From UBA1672 sp051967755 (GTDB taxonomy: Bacteria; Pseudomonadota; Alphaproteobacteria; Micavibrionales; Micavibrionaceae): DNA of 64,000 nt. The translations under genes and the position numbers were made by a program. Shown in pieces: positions 43,289-52,396 of the stretch. The notes under the pieces were generated by a model, which saw only the letters and a program-made list of their open reading frames with translations, did no database searches and was not told the origin of the DNA. Positions within the stretch are counted from its first letter, which is position 1; every line of letters begins with the position of its first letter. The stretch covers positions 310,001-374,000 of the forward strand of contig JBQDYD010000004.1 of the NCBI GenBank assembly GCA_051967755.1, given 5' to 3'.

Positions 43289-43690
43289 ATGGAACAAAAA
43301 GAAATGGATAAAGCCGATGAGGTGAATTGTAGCTACGTTTACAAAGCTGCGCAAAGCTCATTGGTAAGTCGAAATATTACTATTCTCGGGCGAAGGACAT
43401 CGATCCGCTTAGAACCTGAAATGTGGACCGCCCTTAATGATATATCAAAGCGTGAGCGGTGCTCTATACATGATATATGTGGCTTGGTGTATACCCGAAA
43501 GAAGGAGCAAACGTCTCTTACTGCTGCGATACGTGTTTTCCTGATATTGTATTATAGGGCCGCATCAACTGAGCAAGGCCACAGACAGGCAGGGCATGGC
43601 GATTTTTCTATTATGAAGAAGCGCGCACGTATTCCTGAGGAGTATGCGAGATTTTTTGAGCGATCATCAAAAAAGAGAAAAACAGCTTAA
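43289..43690 (+). CDS. Ribbon-helix-helix domain protein (RHH_4 type)
   Basis: A 133-residue probable DNA-binding protein. After a 30-residue N-terminus comes ITILGRRTSIRLEPEMWTAL, NDISKRERCSIHDICGLVY and TSLTAAIRVFLILYYRAAST, the alphaproteobacterial RHH_4 pattern in which the strand (TSIRLE) contacts DNA as a dimer. The C-terminus is basic (SSKKRKTA). The ATG at 43289 has GGA six bases upstream; GTG 43277 and ATG 43304 are alternatives. It has its own promoter-like sequence. Targets are unknown. It converges on accA with a four-base gap. Confidence 0.82.
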   Translation: MEQKEMDKADEVNCSYVYKAAQSSLVSRNITILGRRTSIRLEPEMWTALNDISKRERCSIHDICGLVYTRKKEQTSLTAAIRVFLILYYRAASTEQGHRQAGHGDFSIMKKRARIPEEYARFFERSSKKRKTA

Positions 43691-43694
43691 ATTG

Positions 43695-44642
43695 TTATAT
43701 GTCGCGGCCGTATTGTAAAAACTTACGTCTGCGACTTGCTTTTATTTCAGCTTTTTCCCACGGAACTAGCTGTGTGAAGCCTTTTTCAATCTGATCGGCA
43801 ACGCTCTGGATTGTTTGCGCGCGGTTTCTATGTGCACCGCCCACAGGCTCACTAATGATGTCATCAACCAGCTTAAGTTCTTTGAGGTCTTGTGCCGTAA
43901 GCTTAAGGGCTGTCGCAGCTTCTTTTGCATACTCACCGTCGCGCCATAAAATAGAGGCACATCCTTCGGGGGAGATGACAGAGTAAATAGAGTGTTCCAG
44001 CATGTAAACTTTATCAGCAACCGCTATCGCAATGGCTCCACCTGAGCCGCCTTCGCCGATCACAACAGAGATGATAGGCACCTCTGTTCGCAAGCATGAC
44101 TCAATTGATTTTGCGATGGCCTCAGACTGGCCACGCTCTTCTGCTCCGACACCAGGATATGCTCCGGCTGTATCAATTAATGTAATAACCGGGATTTGGA
44201 ATTGGTTTGCCATTTTCAAAAGGCGCTGCGCTTTGCGGTATCCTTCGGGGCGAACCATACCAAAATTACGCTTGATGCGGCTTTGTGTGTCATTGCCTTT
44301 TTCATGCCCCATAATGATGCATGACTGACCACGGAAACGACCGATTCCACCAACTAAAGCATAATCTTCTGCGTAGTTACGATCACCTGCGAGGGGAATA
44401 AAGTCATCGATCATGCCTTTGACGTAATCAAGCATGCGCGGACGTTCTTGGTGTCTTGCAACTAATACTTTTTGAGCCGGTGTTAATTTGCTGTAGGTTT
44501 GTTTCAAAAGTTTGTCAGCTTTGCTTTGCATACGCGAAATTTCATCCGCGATGTTAACTTCTGAATCACTGTTAACATGACGTAATTCTGCAATCTTTCC
44601 TTCAAGTTCAAGGATCGGCTTTTCAAAATCAAGTTGTGTCAT
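43695..44642 (-). CDS. accA: Acetyl-CoA carboxylase carboxyltransferase subunit alpha
   Basis: Half of the carboxyltransferase that makes malonyl-CoA for fatty acid synthesis. 315 residues, close to E. coli AccA (319). Signatures: LDYVKGMIDDFIPLAGDR, GHEKGNDTQSRIKRNFGM, PEGYRKAQRLLKMA, TLIDTAGAYPGVGAEERGQ, VIGEGGSGGAIAIAVADKVYM and SPEGCASILWRD. It lies about 60 bases downstream of xerD on the same strand, a conserved alphaproteobacterial pairing. Confidence 0.97.
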   Translation of the reverse strand: MTQLDFEKPILELEGKIAELRHVNSDSEVNIADEISRMQSKADKLLKQTYSKLTPAQKVLVARHQERPRMLDYVKGMIDDFIPLAGDRNYAEDYALVGGIGRFRGQSCIIMGHEKGNDTQSRIKRNFGMVRPEGYRKAQRLLKMANQFQIPVITLIDTAGAYPGVGAEERGQSEAIAKSIESCLRTEVPIISVVIGEGGSGGAIAIAVADKVYMLEHSIYSVISPEGCASILWRDGEYAKEAATALKLTAQDLKELKLVDDIISEPVGGAHRNRAQTIQSVADQIEKGFTQLVPWEKAEIKASRRRKFLQYGRDI

Positions 44643-44705
44643 GTAATTTCAATACCCTTTTCACTAAGCTTAGCCATAACTTTTATGGCTACACTTATGT
44701 TTTTA

Positions 44706-45695
44706 TTAGCTTTTAGCGGCTTTTGCCAGAGGATGTTTTTCCTCAACCTCTTTTTTAACATCTTCACCCAGAATATGAGTGTAAATTTGTGTTGTCGCGA
44801 TGTCTGCATGTCCCAGCATTTTTTGAACTGAGCGCAAATCTGCACCATTGCTTAGTAGGTGTGTTGCAAATGCGTGTCTTAATACATGCGGACTAACGCG
44901 GCCATCATCTATTTTAGCTTCTTTTGCCAAATCTTTTAAGAGCTGAGCGAAGCGTTGGCGTGTAAGGTGACCGCTGACGGATGTCTTGGATGGGAACAAC
45001 CATTTATTTTGACCCGCAGCGTCTTCAGAGCCAACATGCTGTTTGCGAACATCAAGATATTTTTTAAGTGATTCTTGCGCCGGTGTAGAAAGCGGAACCA
45101 TACGTTCACGGCCGGCTTTACCCTCAACAATCAGGTGGTCTGTGTTCTTTCCGATAGCAGAAAGTGGCAGGCCAACAAGTTCGGATACACGTAGTCCTGT
45201 TGCGTATAGCATTTCAATCAAACAAACCAAACGAATGCTTTCTGCCGTTCCTTTTTCACCTGCAGTTTGAATCAGATTTGTAACTTCTTCTTCTGTAAGT
45301 GTTTTCGGAAGTGAGCGTCCTTGCTTCGGGCTTTCGATCGTAGAGGTCGGCTCATCTTCGCGCACGCCTTCTGAAACAAGATAGCGATAGAATTGGCGCA
45401 ACGCAGATAAACGACGCGCGACTGTACGCACGGCAATTTTGCCTTTGCTGGACGCTTTGCTGTTAGATTTATCGCTTAGATCTTGAAGGTAGGCTTTAAG
45501 ATGCTCAGTGTTTGCTTCACTGATTTCAACATTTTTATTGTTTCTGAGGAACATACTCACATCGGCAAGATCACGCCAGTATGCTTGACGTGTGTTCATA
45601 GCTGCTCCACGTTCAGTCGTGAGCATGTCTAAAAATGCATCAACAAGAGGGTGTAAGTCCGGCTTCGGCATTGCAGGACGACCAGGTCTTGCCAT
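44706..45695 (-). CDS. xerD: Tyrosine recombinase XerD
   Basis: Site-specific recombinase acting with XerC at dif to resolve chromosome dimers. 329 residues, including a proline-rich N-terminal tail. The N-terminal SAM-like core binding domain is followed by the catalytic domain with Arg in ATGLRVSELVGL, HxxR in SPHVLRHAFATHLL, His in MLGHADIATTQIYTHI and the nucleophile Tyr in the same block (IYTH). AAGGAG lies seven bases before the ATG. XerD rather than XerC is inferred from the accA neighbourhood and the chromosomal setting; no phage genes are near. Confidence 0.92.
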   Translation of the reverse strand: MARPGRPAMPKPDLHPLVDAFLDMLTTERGAAMNTRQAYWRDLADVSMFLRNNKNVEISEANTEHLKAYLQDLSDKSNSKASSKGKIAVRTVARRLSALRQFYRYLVSEGVREDEPTSTIESPKQGRSLPKTLTEEEVTNLIQTAGEKGTAESIRLVCLIEMLYATGLRVSELVGLPLSAIGKNTDHLIVEGKAGRERMVPLSTPAQESLKKYLDVRKQHVGSEDAAGQNKWLFPSKTSVSGHLTRQRFAQLLKDLAKEAKIDDGRVSPHVLRHAFATHLLSNGADLRSVQKMLGHADIATTQIYTHILGEDVKKEVEEKHPLAKAAKS

Positions 45696-45706
45696 ATTTA
45701 TCTCCT

Positions 45707-47353
45707 TCAGTTCTTCATCATCATCACGGTCTGCGCCAATAGATGATGTGATTGTTGTTTTAGTCCCAATGCATTCAAAGCATTTACAATATAATCAATC
45801 GTTCCGACATAAATGTTTTCGTCATTTTGTTTCGCCAGAATAAATCCTGATAACAATAGAGATACACTCATGTTTTGATTTTTACTTGCTTGATCCAACG
45901 CCTTTAAAACTACATAGGGAGGCATTGTATAGCTGTTATTCCAATCCAAGTCAAAACCATTTGTTTCTATGTAGCGGACTTTATCACCATTATTCTGCGT
46001 AGTGTCAATATTTTCTATAATATTTTTCAGGGCCGCTGTTTTCTCGTTGCTAAGTAAGTATTTCGTGACCTGTTCAGTGACCTTGGCAGAGAGGGATTTG
46101 CTCTTTGTATTCGTCATAAGCGATAAGGCTGTGAGTAACTTTAGGCGAAGGTTTTCTTCTGCGTCATCATTTGTCGTTAGCGCAACTAAATCTTCGAGCC
46201 AATCTTTCGGTGCAGGTTCCTCACTATATAAAAATAGCTTAAGTGCGCGTTCCGCTTGGGGTAAATTCAGGCCACCGCCTATATCCATCTTTGCAATGGC
46301 AGGAAGGAACGGGAGAAGGGCAGAATCATCATATTTGGACGCGATATCAAATGCATTCACAATATCACTATGTCTATCCTTGGGGAGCCAGCCCACTTTT
46401 GTTTCATTGAATAGATAAGCAAGCCGGTGCCAATCGTTTTTGCTGTTCTTTGCGTTCTTATCTGTTTCTATGATGGATTGATATAAAGCAGACAGATCAC
46501 TTTCTGCTTTTAATCCGTATTTGACGGCAAGAACAGTCAGTAAGGATTTTGTATCGTCATTAATCTTGCTCTGGGTAAGAAGTGAAGCGATGTGCTGTGG
46601 TGGGATAGCCTTGGTAATGTGAACGTCCCTGTTTGGCACAAGAATACGATCTTCCGCGATTAAAATCGCGCGCTCAAAAAAGCTTAATGATTTAAATGAT
46701 TGTGTGTCATATTCGAACATGAAGTCATCATCACTTAGCACTTTCTTCATAATGTTTTTTTTCGATGATTTTACAACGTCATCATATTCGGGGATCGGAT
46801 CATGGGAAAGCGAAAGCGTGCAATATGCATTGGCTTCTTGCCAGAAAAGAGCGTTTTTGTTTTGTGAGAACGATGTTTTCACCTCAAGACAGGCGCGCGC
46901 CTTTTCTTTGTTTAAAAGCATACTGAAAATGCCTGCTCTTATAATCGGTTCCTGAAGTGGATAAGCAGACGCGTCGTTATAAAGCCGGAAGGCTTCTTTG
47001 TTGTAGCCCATTCTTAACAACGCGGTAAGGCGAAGTGTCAATAGATCCTGTCCGCTTTCAATTGGGATGTCGTTATTAACAACGGTGCTGTCTGCTGCTG
47101 TTATAAGGTAATTGCGTAGTGTTTTTTGTAAATATGTCCACTCGCTTCTGTTGATGTGCTTTAGAAGGTAAGTCAGGTCAGATCGATCCGCGTTATGGTA
47201 GACACCTGCGCCCAAACTTTTTGTGTCATCAGATTGTAATAAGCCGATTGATTCTAGCGGGCCATAATCTACAGGCTCTGCATCGGCGGCAGATGATGGT
47301 GCGGTATATATAAAGAATGCAAATACTGCAAAAAATAAGAATTGTTTATTCAT
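45707..47353 (-). CDS. Large secreted hypothetical protein
   Basis: A 548-residue protein with a signal peptide (MNKQFLFFAVFAFFIYTAPS, cleavage near SSA-ADA). The mature part is almost all helical and reads like degenerate TPR/Sel1-type pairs (LLTLRLTALLRMGYNKEAFRLY, IIRAGIFSMLLNKEKARACL). It keeps a position seen in many alphaproteobacteria, between the small membrane gene facing aroK and xerD, so it is likely a conserved periplasmic protein of unknown function. Its ATG overlaps the stop of the upstream 47-codon gene by eight bases and its stop is 11 bases from xerD. Confidence 0.8.
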   Translation of the reverse strand: MNKQFLFFAVFAFFIYTAPSSAADAEPVDYGPLESIGLLQSDDTKSLGAGVYHNADRSDLTYLLKHINRSEWTYLQKTLRNYLITAADSTVVNNDIPIESGQDLLTLRLTALLRMGYNKEAFRLYNDASAYPLQEPIIRAGIFSMLLNKEKARACLEVKTSFSQNKNALFWQEANAYCTLSLSHDPIPEYDDVVKSSKKNIMKKVLSDDDFMFEYDTQSFKSLSFFERAILIAEDRILVPNRDVHITKAIPPQHIASLLTQSKINDDTKSLLTVLAVKYGLKAESDLSALYQSIIETDKNAKNSKNDWHRLAYLFNETKVGWLPKDRHSDIVNAFDIASKYDDSALLPFLPAIAKMDIGGGLNLPQAERALKLFLYSEEPAPKDWLEDLVALTTNDDAEENLRLKLLTALSLMTNTKSKSLSAKVTEQVTKYLLSNEKTAALKNIIENIDTTQNNGDKVRYIETNGFDLDWNNSYTMPPYVVLKALDQASKNQNMSVSLLLSGFILAKQNDENIYVGTIDYIVNALNALGLKQQSHHLLAQTVMMMKN

Positions 47354-47489
47354 CTAAAAAACGATCACTTGGTACGGTTTCAACAACTTGTGTCTGCGGA
47401 ATTTCAACGTCCTTGATTGTTATAAGGGTAGCGCCCCCGACAATAAAAAAAACAATTAAGGCAAATAGGATTTTTAAGAGAAACGACAT
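47346..47489 (-). CDS. 47-residue single-span membrane protein
   Basis: A small gene translating to MSFLLKILFALIVFFIVGGA, then TLITIKDVEIPQTQVVETVP and SDRFLDE. One N-terminal membrane helix (about residues 4-24) is followed by a short periplasmic tail with a proline-Gln motif and a terminal DRF block. Its stop overlaps the ATG of the 548-residue gene (ATGAATAA), which indicates coupling. A comparable tiny membrane protein with a PxTxxVExxxPxDRF-like tail is found next to xerD/aroK in other alphaproteobacteria, as far as I recall. Function unknown. Confidence 0.7.
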   Translation of the reverse strand: MSFLLKILFALIVFFIVGGATLITIKDVEIPQTQVVETVPSDRFLDE

Positions 47490-47559
47490 AGCTTTTCAGT
47501 TTCGTAATTGTAATGTTGGTGTGTGAACTGTATAGCAAAGATGAAGATGATTTAAAAGA

Positions 47560-48111
47560 ATGGAAAGCATGATATTGCAGACTAATAACAAAATCACAAA
47601 GCCTGTCATTTTGGTTGGGATGATGGGGTGCGGGAAAACTGAAATCGGTAAAAGGCTGGCGCAGGCGCTGGCCGTGCGTTTTATTGATACAGATACCGTT
47701 ATAGAGGATGAGCAGGGGCAGAGTATCTCGGATATATTTCAAATCCATGGAGAGGGTTATTTTCGTGCGTTGGAAACAAAAACACTCTCACAATTATTAG
47801 AAGGTGAGCCAGCCGTGATTTCGACAGGCGGCGGTTTGGTAACAACACCTGAGAATTTAGAGAAAATAGAAAATCAGGCGGTGTCTGTTTGGCTAAGATC
47901 CTCTGTCGAGACGATAATGGAACGGATTGCAGGGGATGACACAAGGCCGTTATTGCGCACGTCTGATCCTAAGAAAACATTGGAAGACTTGTTAAACGCG
48001 CGTAAAGAATTATATTCCAAAGCGAACATACATATTAATAATGAGGAAAGTCCTGAAAAGGTGCTTTCTGAAATACAACGTCATCTTGGGGAATATTATG
48101 GAACAGCGTAA
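47560..48111 (+). CDS. aroK: Shikimate kinase
   Basis: Phosphorylates shikimate at C3 in the chorismate pathway. 183 residues. P-loop VGMMGCGKTEIGKRLA, shikimate-binding FIDTDTVIE, GEGYFRALE and STGGGLVTT, lid Arg in DDTRPLLRT. A second in-frame ATG (47569) may be the real start. The 3' end overlaps aroB by 14 bases. First gene of aroK-aroB-corC, divergent from the small membrane protein gene. Confidence 0.95.
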   Translation: MESMILQTNNKITKPVILVGMMGCGKTEIGKRLAQALAVRFIDTDTVIEDEQGQSISDIFQIHGEGYFRALETKTLSQLLEGEPAVISTGGGLVTTPENLEKIENQAVSVWLRSSVETIMERIAGDDTRPLLRTSDPKKTLEDLLNARKELYSKANIHINNEESPEKVLSEIQRHLGEYYGTA

Positions 48112-49210
48112 TGTACATATCGATTTAGGCTCTAGAAGTTATGATATCGCCATTGGTGAAAATCTTTTGAACTCTATTGCAGATTACCTTCCGTTTGAAG
48201 TTTCCGAACGTAAAGTTTTTATTGTGACAGATACGAATGTAGAGCCCTATGCGCACTCTCTTCAAAGCGTATTGAAGGAGCAAGGAAGCCCTTTCTGTGA
48301 GGTCTTGGTTCTGCCCTTTGGTGAGGCAACCAAGTCTTATTCTTATTTTCAGCAGGCCCATGGTTGGATGCTAGAGCATAATATTCATAGAAATTCTATT
48401 GTTGTTGCAATGGGCGGCGGCGTTATCGGCGACTTGGCAGGGTTTACCGCTGCGACTGTTTTGCGCGGGGTGCCTTATGTTCAAATCCCGACGACTTTGC
48501 TGGCGCAGGTGGATAGCTCTGTCGGGGGGAAGACAGGGATCAATACAGAATATGGTAAGAATCTTGTCGGGAATTTCTATCAGCCCATAAGCGTGATCGC
48601 CGATATAAATACATTAAAGACACTACCGAAGAGAGAGTTGCTGGCGGGCTACGCCGAGGTTGTGAAATATGGCCTTATTGATGATTCGTCATTTTTTGAC
48701 TGGCTGGAGGAAAACGGCAAAGACGTTCTGGCATTAGACCCTGATGCTATTTCTTATGCAATTGAAGTGAGTTGTAAGGCGAAGGCCGCGATCGTTGAGG
48801 CGGATGAGCGAGAAGCCGGAAAGCGCGCTTTATTAAACCTTGGGCACACTTTCGGTCATGCGTTAGAAGCCGCCGCAGGATATGATGGTACATTGTTACA
48901 TGGTGAAGGCGTAGCGATCGGAACAATAATGGCGTATGATTTGTCTTTTCGCATGGGCTATTCTTCCTCAGAAGATGTTGCTCGTGTGAGAGCACATTTT
49001 GAGTCGGTCGGCCTTCCTGTCAGTATCGGTGATATACAAACAACCGTAAGTGATATGATTGCGACGATGCAGCGCGATAAAAAAGCAACTGATAGTAAAT
49101 TGGTGTTTATTGTACCGCAGGGAATTGGCAAATCATTTGTATCCAAGGATGTACCTGAGGAACTTGTCGTTGATGTTTTGAATAGCTTTTTAGAGGGAGC
49201 AAACACATAA
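48098..49210 (+). CDS. aroB: 3-dehydroquinate synthase
   Basis: NAD- and zinc-dependent enzyme that closes DAHP to dehydroquinate. The start at 48098 (MEQRNVHIDLGSRSYDIAIG) has TTGGGGA upstream and gives 370 residues; the longer frame to 48041 lies inside aroK. Signatures are VAMGGGVIGDLAGFTAATVLRG, PTTLLAQVDSSVGGKTGIN, KAAIVEADEREAGKRALLN, and zinc-binding NLGHTFGHALE, LLHGEGVAIG. Overlaps aroK and abuts the next gene, so the three are one unit. Confidence 0.96.
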   Translation: MEQRNVHIDLGSRSYDIAIGENLLNSIADYLPFEVSERKVFIVTDTNVEPYAHSLQSVLKEQGSPFCEVLVLPFGEATKSYSYFQQAHGWMLEHNIHRNSIVVAMGGGVIGDLAGFTAATVLRGVPYVQIPTTLLAQVDSSVGGKTGINTEYGKNLVGNFYQPISVIADINTLKTLPKRELLAGYAEVVKYGLIDDSSFFDWLEENGKDVLALDPDAISYAIEVSCKAKAAIVEADEREAGKRALLNLGHTFGHALEAAAGYDGTLLHGEGVAIGTIMAYDLSFRMGYSSSEDVARVRAHFESVGLPVSIGDIQTTVSDMIATMQRDKKATDSKLVFIVPQGIGKSFVSKDVPEELVVDVLNSFLEGANT

Positions 49211-50497
49211 ATGGAGCTGGGACTTACTTTTTCAATCATTGCTATTTTGGTGCTTATGATTCTGTCCGGATTTTTCTCCGGTTCTGAAACGGCTTTTACG
49301 GCGGCATCTCGTGTGCGTCTTCGTGCTCGTGAGAAAGAGGGGGATAAGCGTGCGGCTCTTGTTAACAGAATAAGAGAAGAAAAAGACCGTATGATCGGTG
49401 CGCTTTTGCTTGGTAACAATATGGTGAATATTTTGGCGTCCGCTTTGGCGACGAGCGTGTTGATCAGGTTGTTTGGTGAATCGGGCGTTATTTACGCAAC
49501 ACTTATTATGACTCTGCTTGTTTTGATTTTTGCGGAAGTCTTGCCCAAAACATATGCATTCCATCATGCGGAAACGATGGCGATGCGTATCGCGCCGATT
49601 TTACGTTTCGTGATTTTGATTTTTGCACCTGTAACAGAGGCGGTTACTTGGATTGTGCGTAAGGTACTTATGGTCTTTGGTGTTGATATTTCGCGCGTTG
49701 GTGCAGGATCACACCTTGAGCTTCTTCGTGGTGCGATTGAAATGCATGAAGGGCCGGAGCAAGAGACACAGGAACAGCGTGCAATGCTGCGCTCTATATT
49801 GGATTTGGCTGAGGTCGATATCGAAGATATCATGACCCACCGTAAGAATGTTGAGATGATAGATGCAGATAAGCCTGTTGAGGAAATTATACAAGATGTT
49901 CTGAATAGCCCGCATACAAGGTTACCGCTGTGGCAGGATAACCCGGATAACATTGTCGGGGTTTTGCATACAAAACAATTATTACGAGAGTTAATGGATG
50001 TCGGCGGAAATCTGGATAACATTCAGATATCTCGTATTATGATGGACCCTTGGTTTATTCCTGAGACAACAATTCTTTACGATCAGCTACAGGCGTTTCG
50101 TGATCGTAAAGAGCACTTTGCCGTTGTTGTGGATGAATACGGAACCTTTATGGGGATTGCAACTCTGGAAGATATTCTTGAGGAAATCGTCGGTGATATT
50201 GATGATGAACATGATGAGGCCATGACGGGTGTTCGCAGGCTTTCCAATGGGTCATATATTATTGATGGCGAGGTAACAATCAGGGATTTGAACCGTGAAT
50301 TTGAATGGGGGTTGCCGCATGATGAGTATGCAACCATTGCCGGGCTTATTCTCTATGAATCTCAGATGGTGCCTGATGTTGGTCAATCATTCAGATTTCA
50401 TGATTTCCAAATGGATATTGTCCGCAAAAGCCGTAACCAGATTACATTGGTACGCATTACCCCGCCTGAAGATGAAGATTTGATCGAGCACGTTTAA
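49211..50497 (+). CDS. CorC/HlyC-family (CNNM-type) membrane protein
   Basis: A 428-residue protein with an N-terminal DUF21/CNNM membrane domain (about three helices; GFFSGSETAFTAASRVRLRA), then a CBS pair (IMTHRKNVEMIDADKPVEEI; IMMDPWFIPETTILYDQLQ with HFAVVVDEYGTFMGIATLED), and a C-terminal CorC_HlyC domain (TIRDLNREFEWGLP). Relatives export Mg2+/Co2+. Its ATG follows the aroB stop with no gap. The aroK-aroB-corC order is conserved in alphaproteobacteria. The 3' end overlaps the convergent reductase gene by 41 bases. Confidence 0.9.
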   Translation: MELGLTFSIIAILVLMILSGFFSGSETAFTAASRVRLRAREKEGDKRAALVNRIREEKDRMIGALLLGNNMVNILASALATSVLIRLFGESGVIYATLIMTLLVLIFAEVLPKTYAFHHAETMAMRIAPILRFVILIFAPVTEAVTWIVRKVLMVFGVDISRVGAGSHLELLRGAIEMHEGPEQETQEQRAMLRSILDLAEVDIEDIMTHRKNVEMIDADKPVEEIIQDVLNSPHTRLPLWQDNPDNIVGVLHTKQLLRELMDVGGNLDNIQISRIMMDPWFIPETTILYDQLQAFRDRKEHFAVVVDEYGTFMGIATLEDILEEIVGDIDDEHDEAMTGVRRLSNGSYIIDGEVTIRDLNREFEWGLPHDEYATIAGLILYESQMVPDVGQSFRFHDFQMDIVRKSRNQITLVRITPPEDEDLIEHV

Positions 50498-51245
50498 CTG
50501 CTTCTACATTTTCTTTCAGGTGCTTTGGGTTGATTGTGCCAATGATGATACTGTTCGTCCCTGCGTGACCGAATGCAAACTCTAACGCCTGGTCAATATT
50601 TGTATTATGTCCGCTTGATAATGCTTTTTTAAGCAAAGTGCCTTTGTTGTGCTTTTCGGCATAATCCAGAACAGGCTTTTCATCTGTGTATTCCGGGTTG
50701 TACGTTGCCATGACAACATCCATTAATTCTAAAGTTTTGATCCCACCTTCAGGCGTTTTTGTTGATGCGCCATGGGCGTGAATAATACCTTGATCTTTGT
50801 AATCATGCATCGTGCGGATTAGGGCGTCATTCTTTAGTATATCCATATCATTGCCGTCTGAATGAATAAGCATCACATCGATATAATCCGTATCAAGCCG
50901 TTTTAGTGAGCGTTCGATACTGTATTTAAAATGATCGGGAGTAAAATTATGAGACGATATACCGTCTTCGAATTCTTCGCCCACTTTGCCGACAATAATC
51001 CATTCATCCCTTTGCCCGTTTAACAGCCGCCCGAGACGTTCTTCGCTCAGGCCATAAGCGGGCGCGGTATCAAGCATGTTTATGCCAAGGGATTTTGCGA
51101 GGCGTAAAATATCGGCTAAATCATCCTCACTGGGAATTTCAAAGTTTTGGGGGTATTTAATTCCCTGATTTCTACCAAACTTAACGGTTCCCAGGCCGAT
51201 GGGGGAAACCTGAATGCCTGTATCACCTAATTTAATTTTATCCAT
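50457..51245 (-). CDS. Aldo/keto reductase
   Basis: NADPH-dependent oxidoreductase with a TIM-barrel fold. 262 residues, shorter than the usual 280-330. Catalytic tetrad: Asp and Tyr in MLDTAPAYGLSEERLGRLL, Lys in IVGKVGEEF, His in DVMLIHSDG. The cofactor loop IIIGTINPKHLKENVEAV is near the end. Its start overlaps the FAD oxidoreductase gene by 19 bases, and its end overlaps corC by 41 bases. Physiological substrate unknown. Confidence 0.88.
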   Translation of the reverse strand: MDKIKLGDTGIQVSPIGLGTVKFGRNQGIKYPQNFEIPSEDDLADILRLAKSLGINMLDTAPAYGLSEERLGRLLNGQRDEWIIVGKVGEEFEDGISSHNFTPDHFKYSIERSLKRLDTDYIDVMLIHSDGNDMDILKNDALIRTMHDYKDQGIIHAHGASTKTPEGGIKTLELMDVVMATYNPEYTDEKPVLDYAEKHNKGTLLKKALSSGHNTNIDQALEFAFGHAGTNSIIIGTINPKHLKENVEAVKRARSNLHLQAG

Positions 51246-52396
51246 TTTGCTTTATCCCACGGTGTCTTTGAAAAAGGCGCATTGTCTAAAAATGAAAAAT
51301 CTGTGTTCTGCTGTGACGGCGTAATGCCTTGTTCTGCCAGCTCTTTAATAATCATATCAGCAAGCATCGGCGCAAATGTAAGTTTTGTCGGCCAACAATA
51401 CATCGCGTCTTTTGTTGTGTGAATAGTCGGCGTGTCGGGCATCCAACCGTCAGTGTTTGATTTGCCTTCAATGCGGTCGATGGGCAAAACGGCCCACTCC
51501 ATATCAGATGTATCAATATCAGGTAGATAGCGGGAAAAAGCGTCTATCGCGGCTCTATATACATCGGTAGGCTCGGCGTCCTTATTTCGTTCGGCAACGC
51601 CACCGCCCAGATACCAAACCAATTCGCCGTCCTCTGTTTTGTGGGTTGTTACGGACGCAACGGGCTTATCTGTTTTACCAACTAAGTGCCCGAAAAGAGG
51701 GAAAGGTGCATTTTTGATCATGCCTTGCAAAAGCGGCCTTGCCTGGGTTTGAAGCCCTGCGTCGTGCGCGTTTTGCTTGGCGATGCTATGGTTGCTGCGT
51801 GCGGATGTGAAAATTATACGTTTAGGCGCAATGCCCAATTCTTTTAGGAATTTAAACGGGGCCTCTGCCTGCTCGTTCGTTATTTTTTTGATACTGTTTT
51901 GGTAGGGGGCAGCCAAAGCCCTTAAAACGCTGGGGATGTCCAGAACAGGTTCACCCATAAAAATCAACGAGCCTTTAAAGCCTGAGCTTTTAATATCTTG
52001 CGGCCAATCATCTCTTACAATCTCATGCACGCTATTACCCAAAGCTTTTTGGGTAACCAGCTTAGTAAGATTGCCGAAAAAGCCGGCAGGGATCAGTAAG
52101 TGTTGCGAAATGGCATTCGTTTTTGCATCAGATAAATTGACAAGCCCATCCCCATTCAACGCTTCCCGCCAGCGGTCAGGCATTGCACTGATTGATTTTG
52201 CGAGTGTGTTTACTTTACCCGCGAGAGAGAACTTCAACCCTGAATGTATAATACCCTGAGATGCGATGGTTTGCCCGCAACCAATCGACTCTTTTTCTAA
52301 AAGTAAGACATCATAGCCTAAGGTTTTTAGGTGATTAAATGTCCATAACCCTGCGATTCCCGCACCAAAAATAACAATATCAGGAGATTTTTCCAT
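51227..52396 (-). CDS. FAD-dependent oxidoreductase (DAO family)
   Basis: A 389-residue flavoprotein of the D-amino-acid-oxidase/glycerol-3-phosphate dehydrogenase type. The FAD site is IVIFGAGIAGLWTFNHL followed by VLLLEKESIGCGQTIASQG and GIIHSGLKF. The C-terminal LTFAPMLADMIIKEL is the second FAD-binding helix. Start at 52396 (MEKSPDIVIFG) overlaps secA by 17 bases; a longer frame to 52441 is less likely. Position in an overlapping trio with secA and the reductase suggests co-transcription. Substrate unknown. Confidence 0.85.
   Translation of the reverse strand: MEKSPDIVIFGAGIAGLWTFNHLKTLGYDVLLLEKESIGCGQTIASQGIIHSGLKFSLAGKVNTLAKSISAMPDRWREALNGDGLVNLSDAKTNAISQHLLIPAGFFGNLTKLVTQKALGNSVHEIVRDDWPQDIKSSGFKGSLIFMGEPVLDIPSVLRALAAPYQNSIKKITNEQAEAPFKFLKELGIAPKRIIFTSARSNHSIAKQNAHDAGLQTQARPLLQGMIKNAPFPLFGHLVGKTDKPVASVTTHKTEDGELVWYLGGGVAERNKDAEPTDVYRAAIDAFSRYLPDIDTSDMEWAVLPIDRIEGKSNTDGWMPDTPTIHTTKDAMYCWPTKLTFAPMLADMIIKELAEQGITPSQQNTDFSFLDNAPFSKTPWDKAKWIKLN

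Noticed and set aside
44706..45695. Integrase of a mobile element
   Set aside because: The XerD-like sequence sits in the conserved accA-xerD neighbourhood with no attachment-site repeats, tRNA or phage genes nearby.
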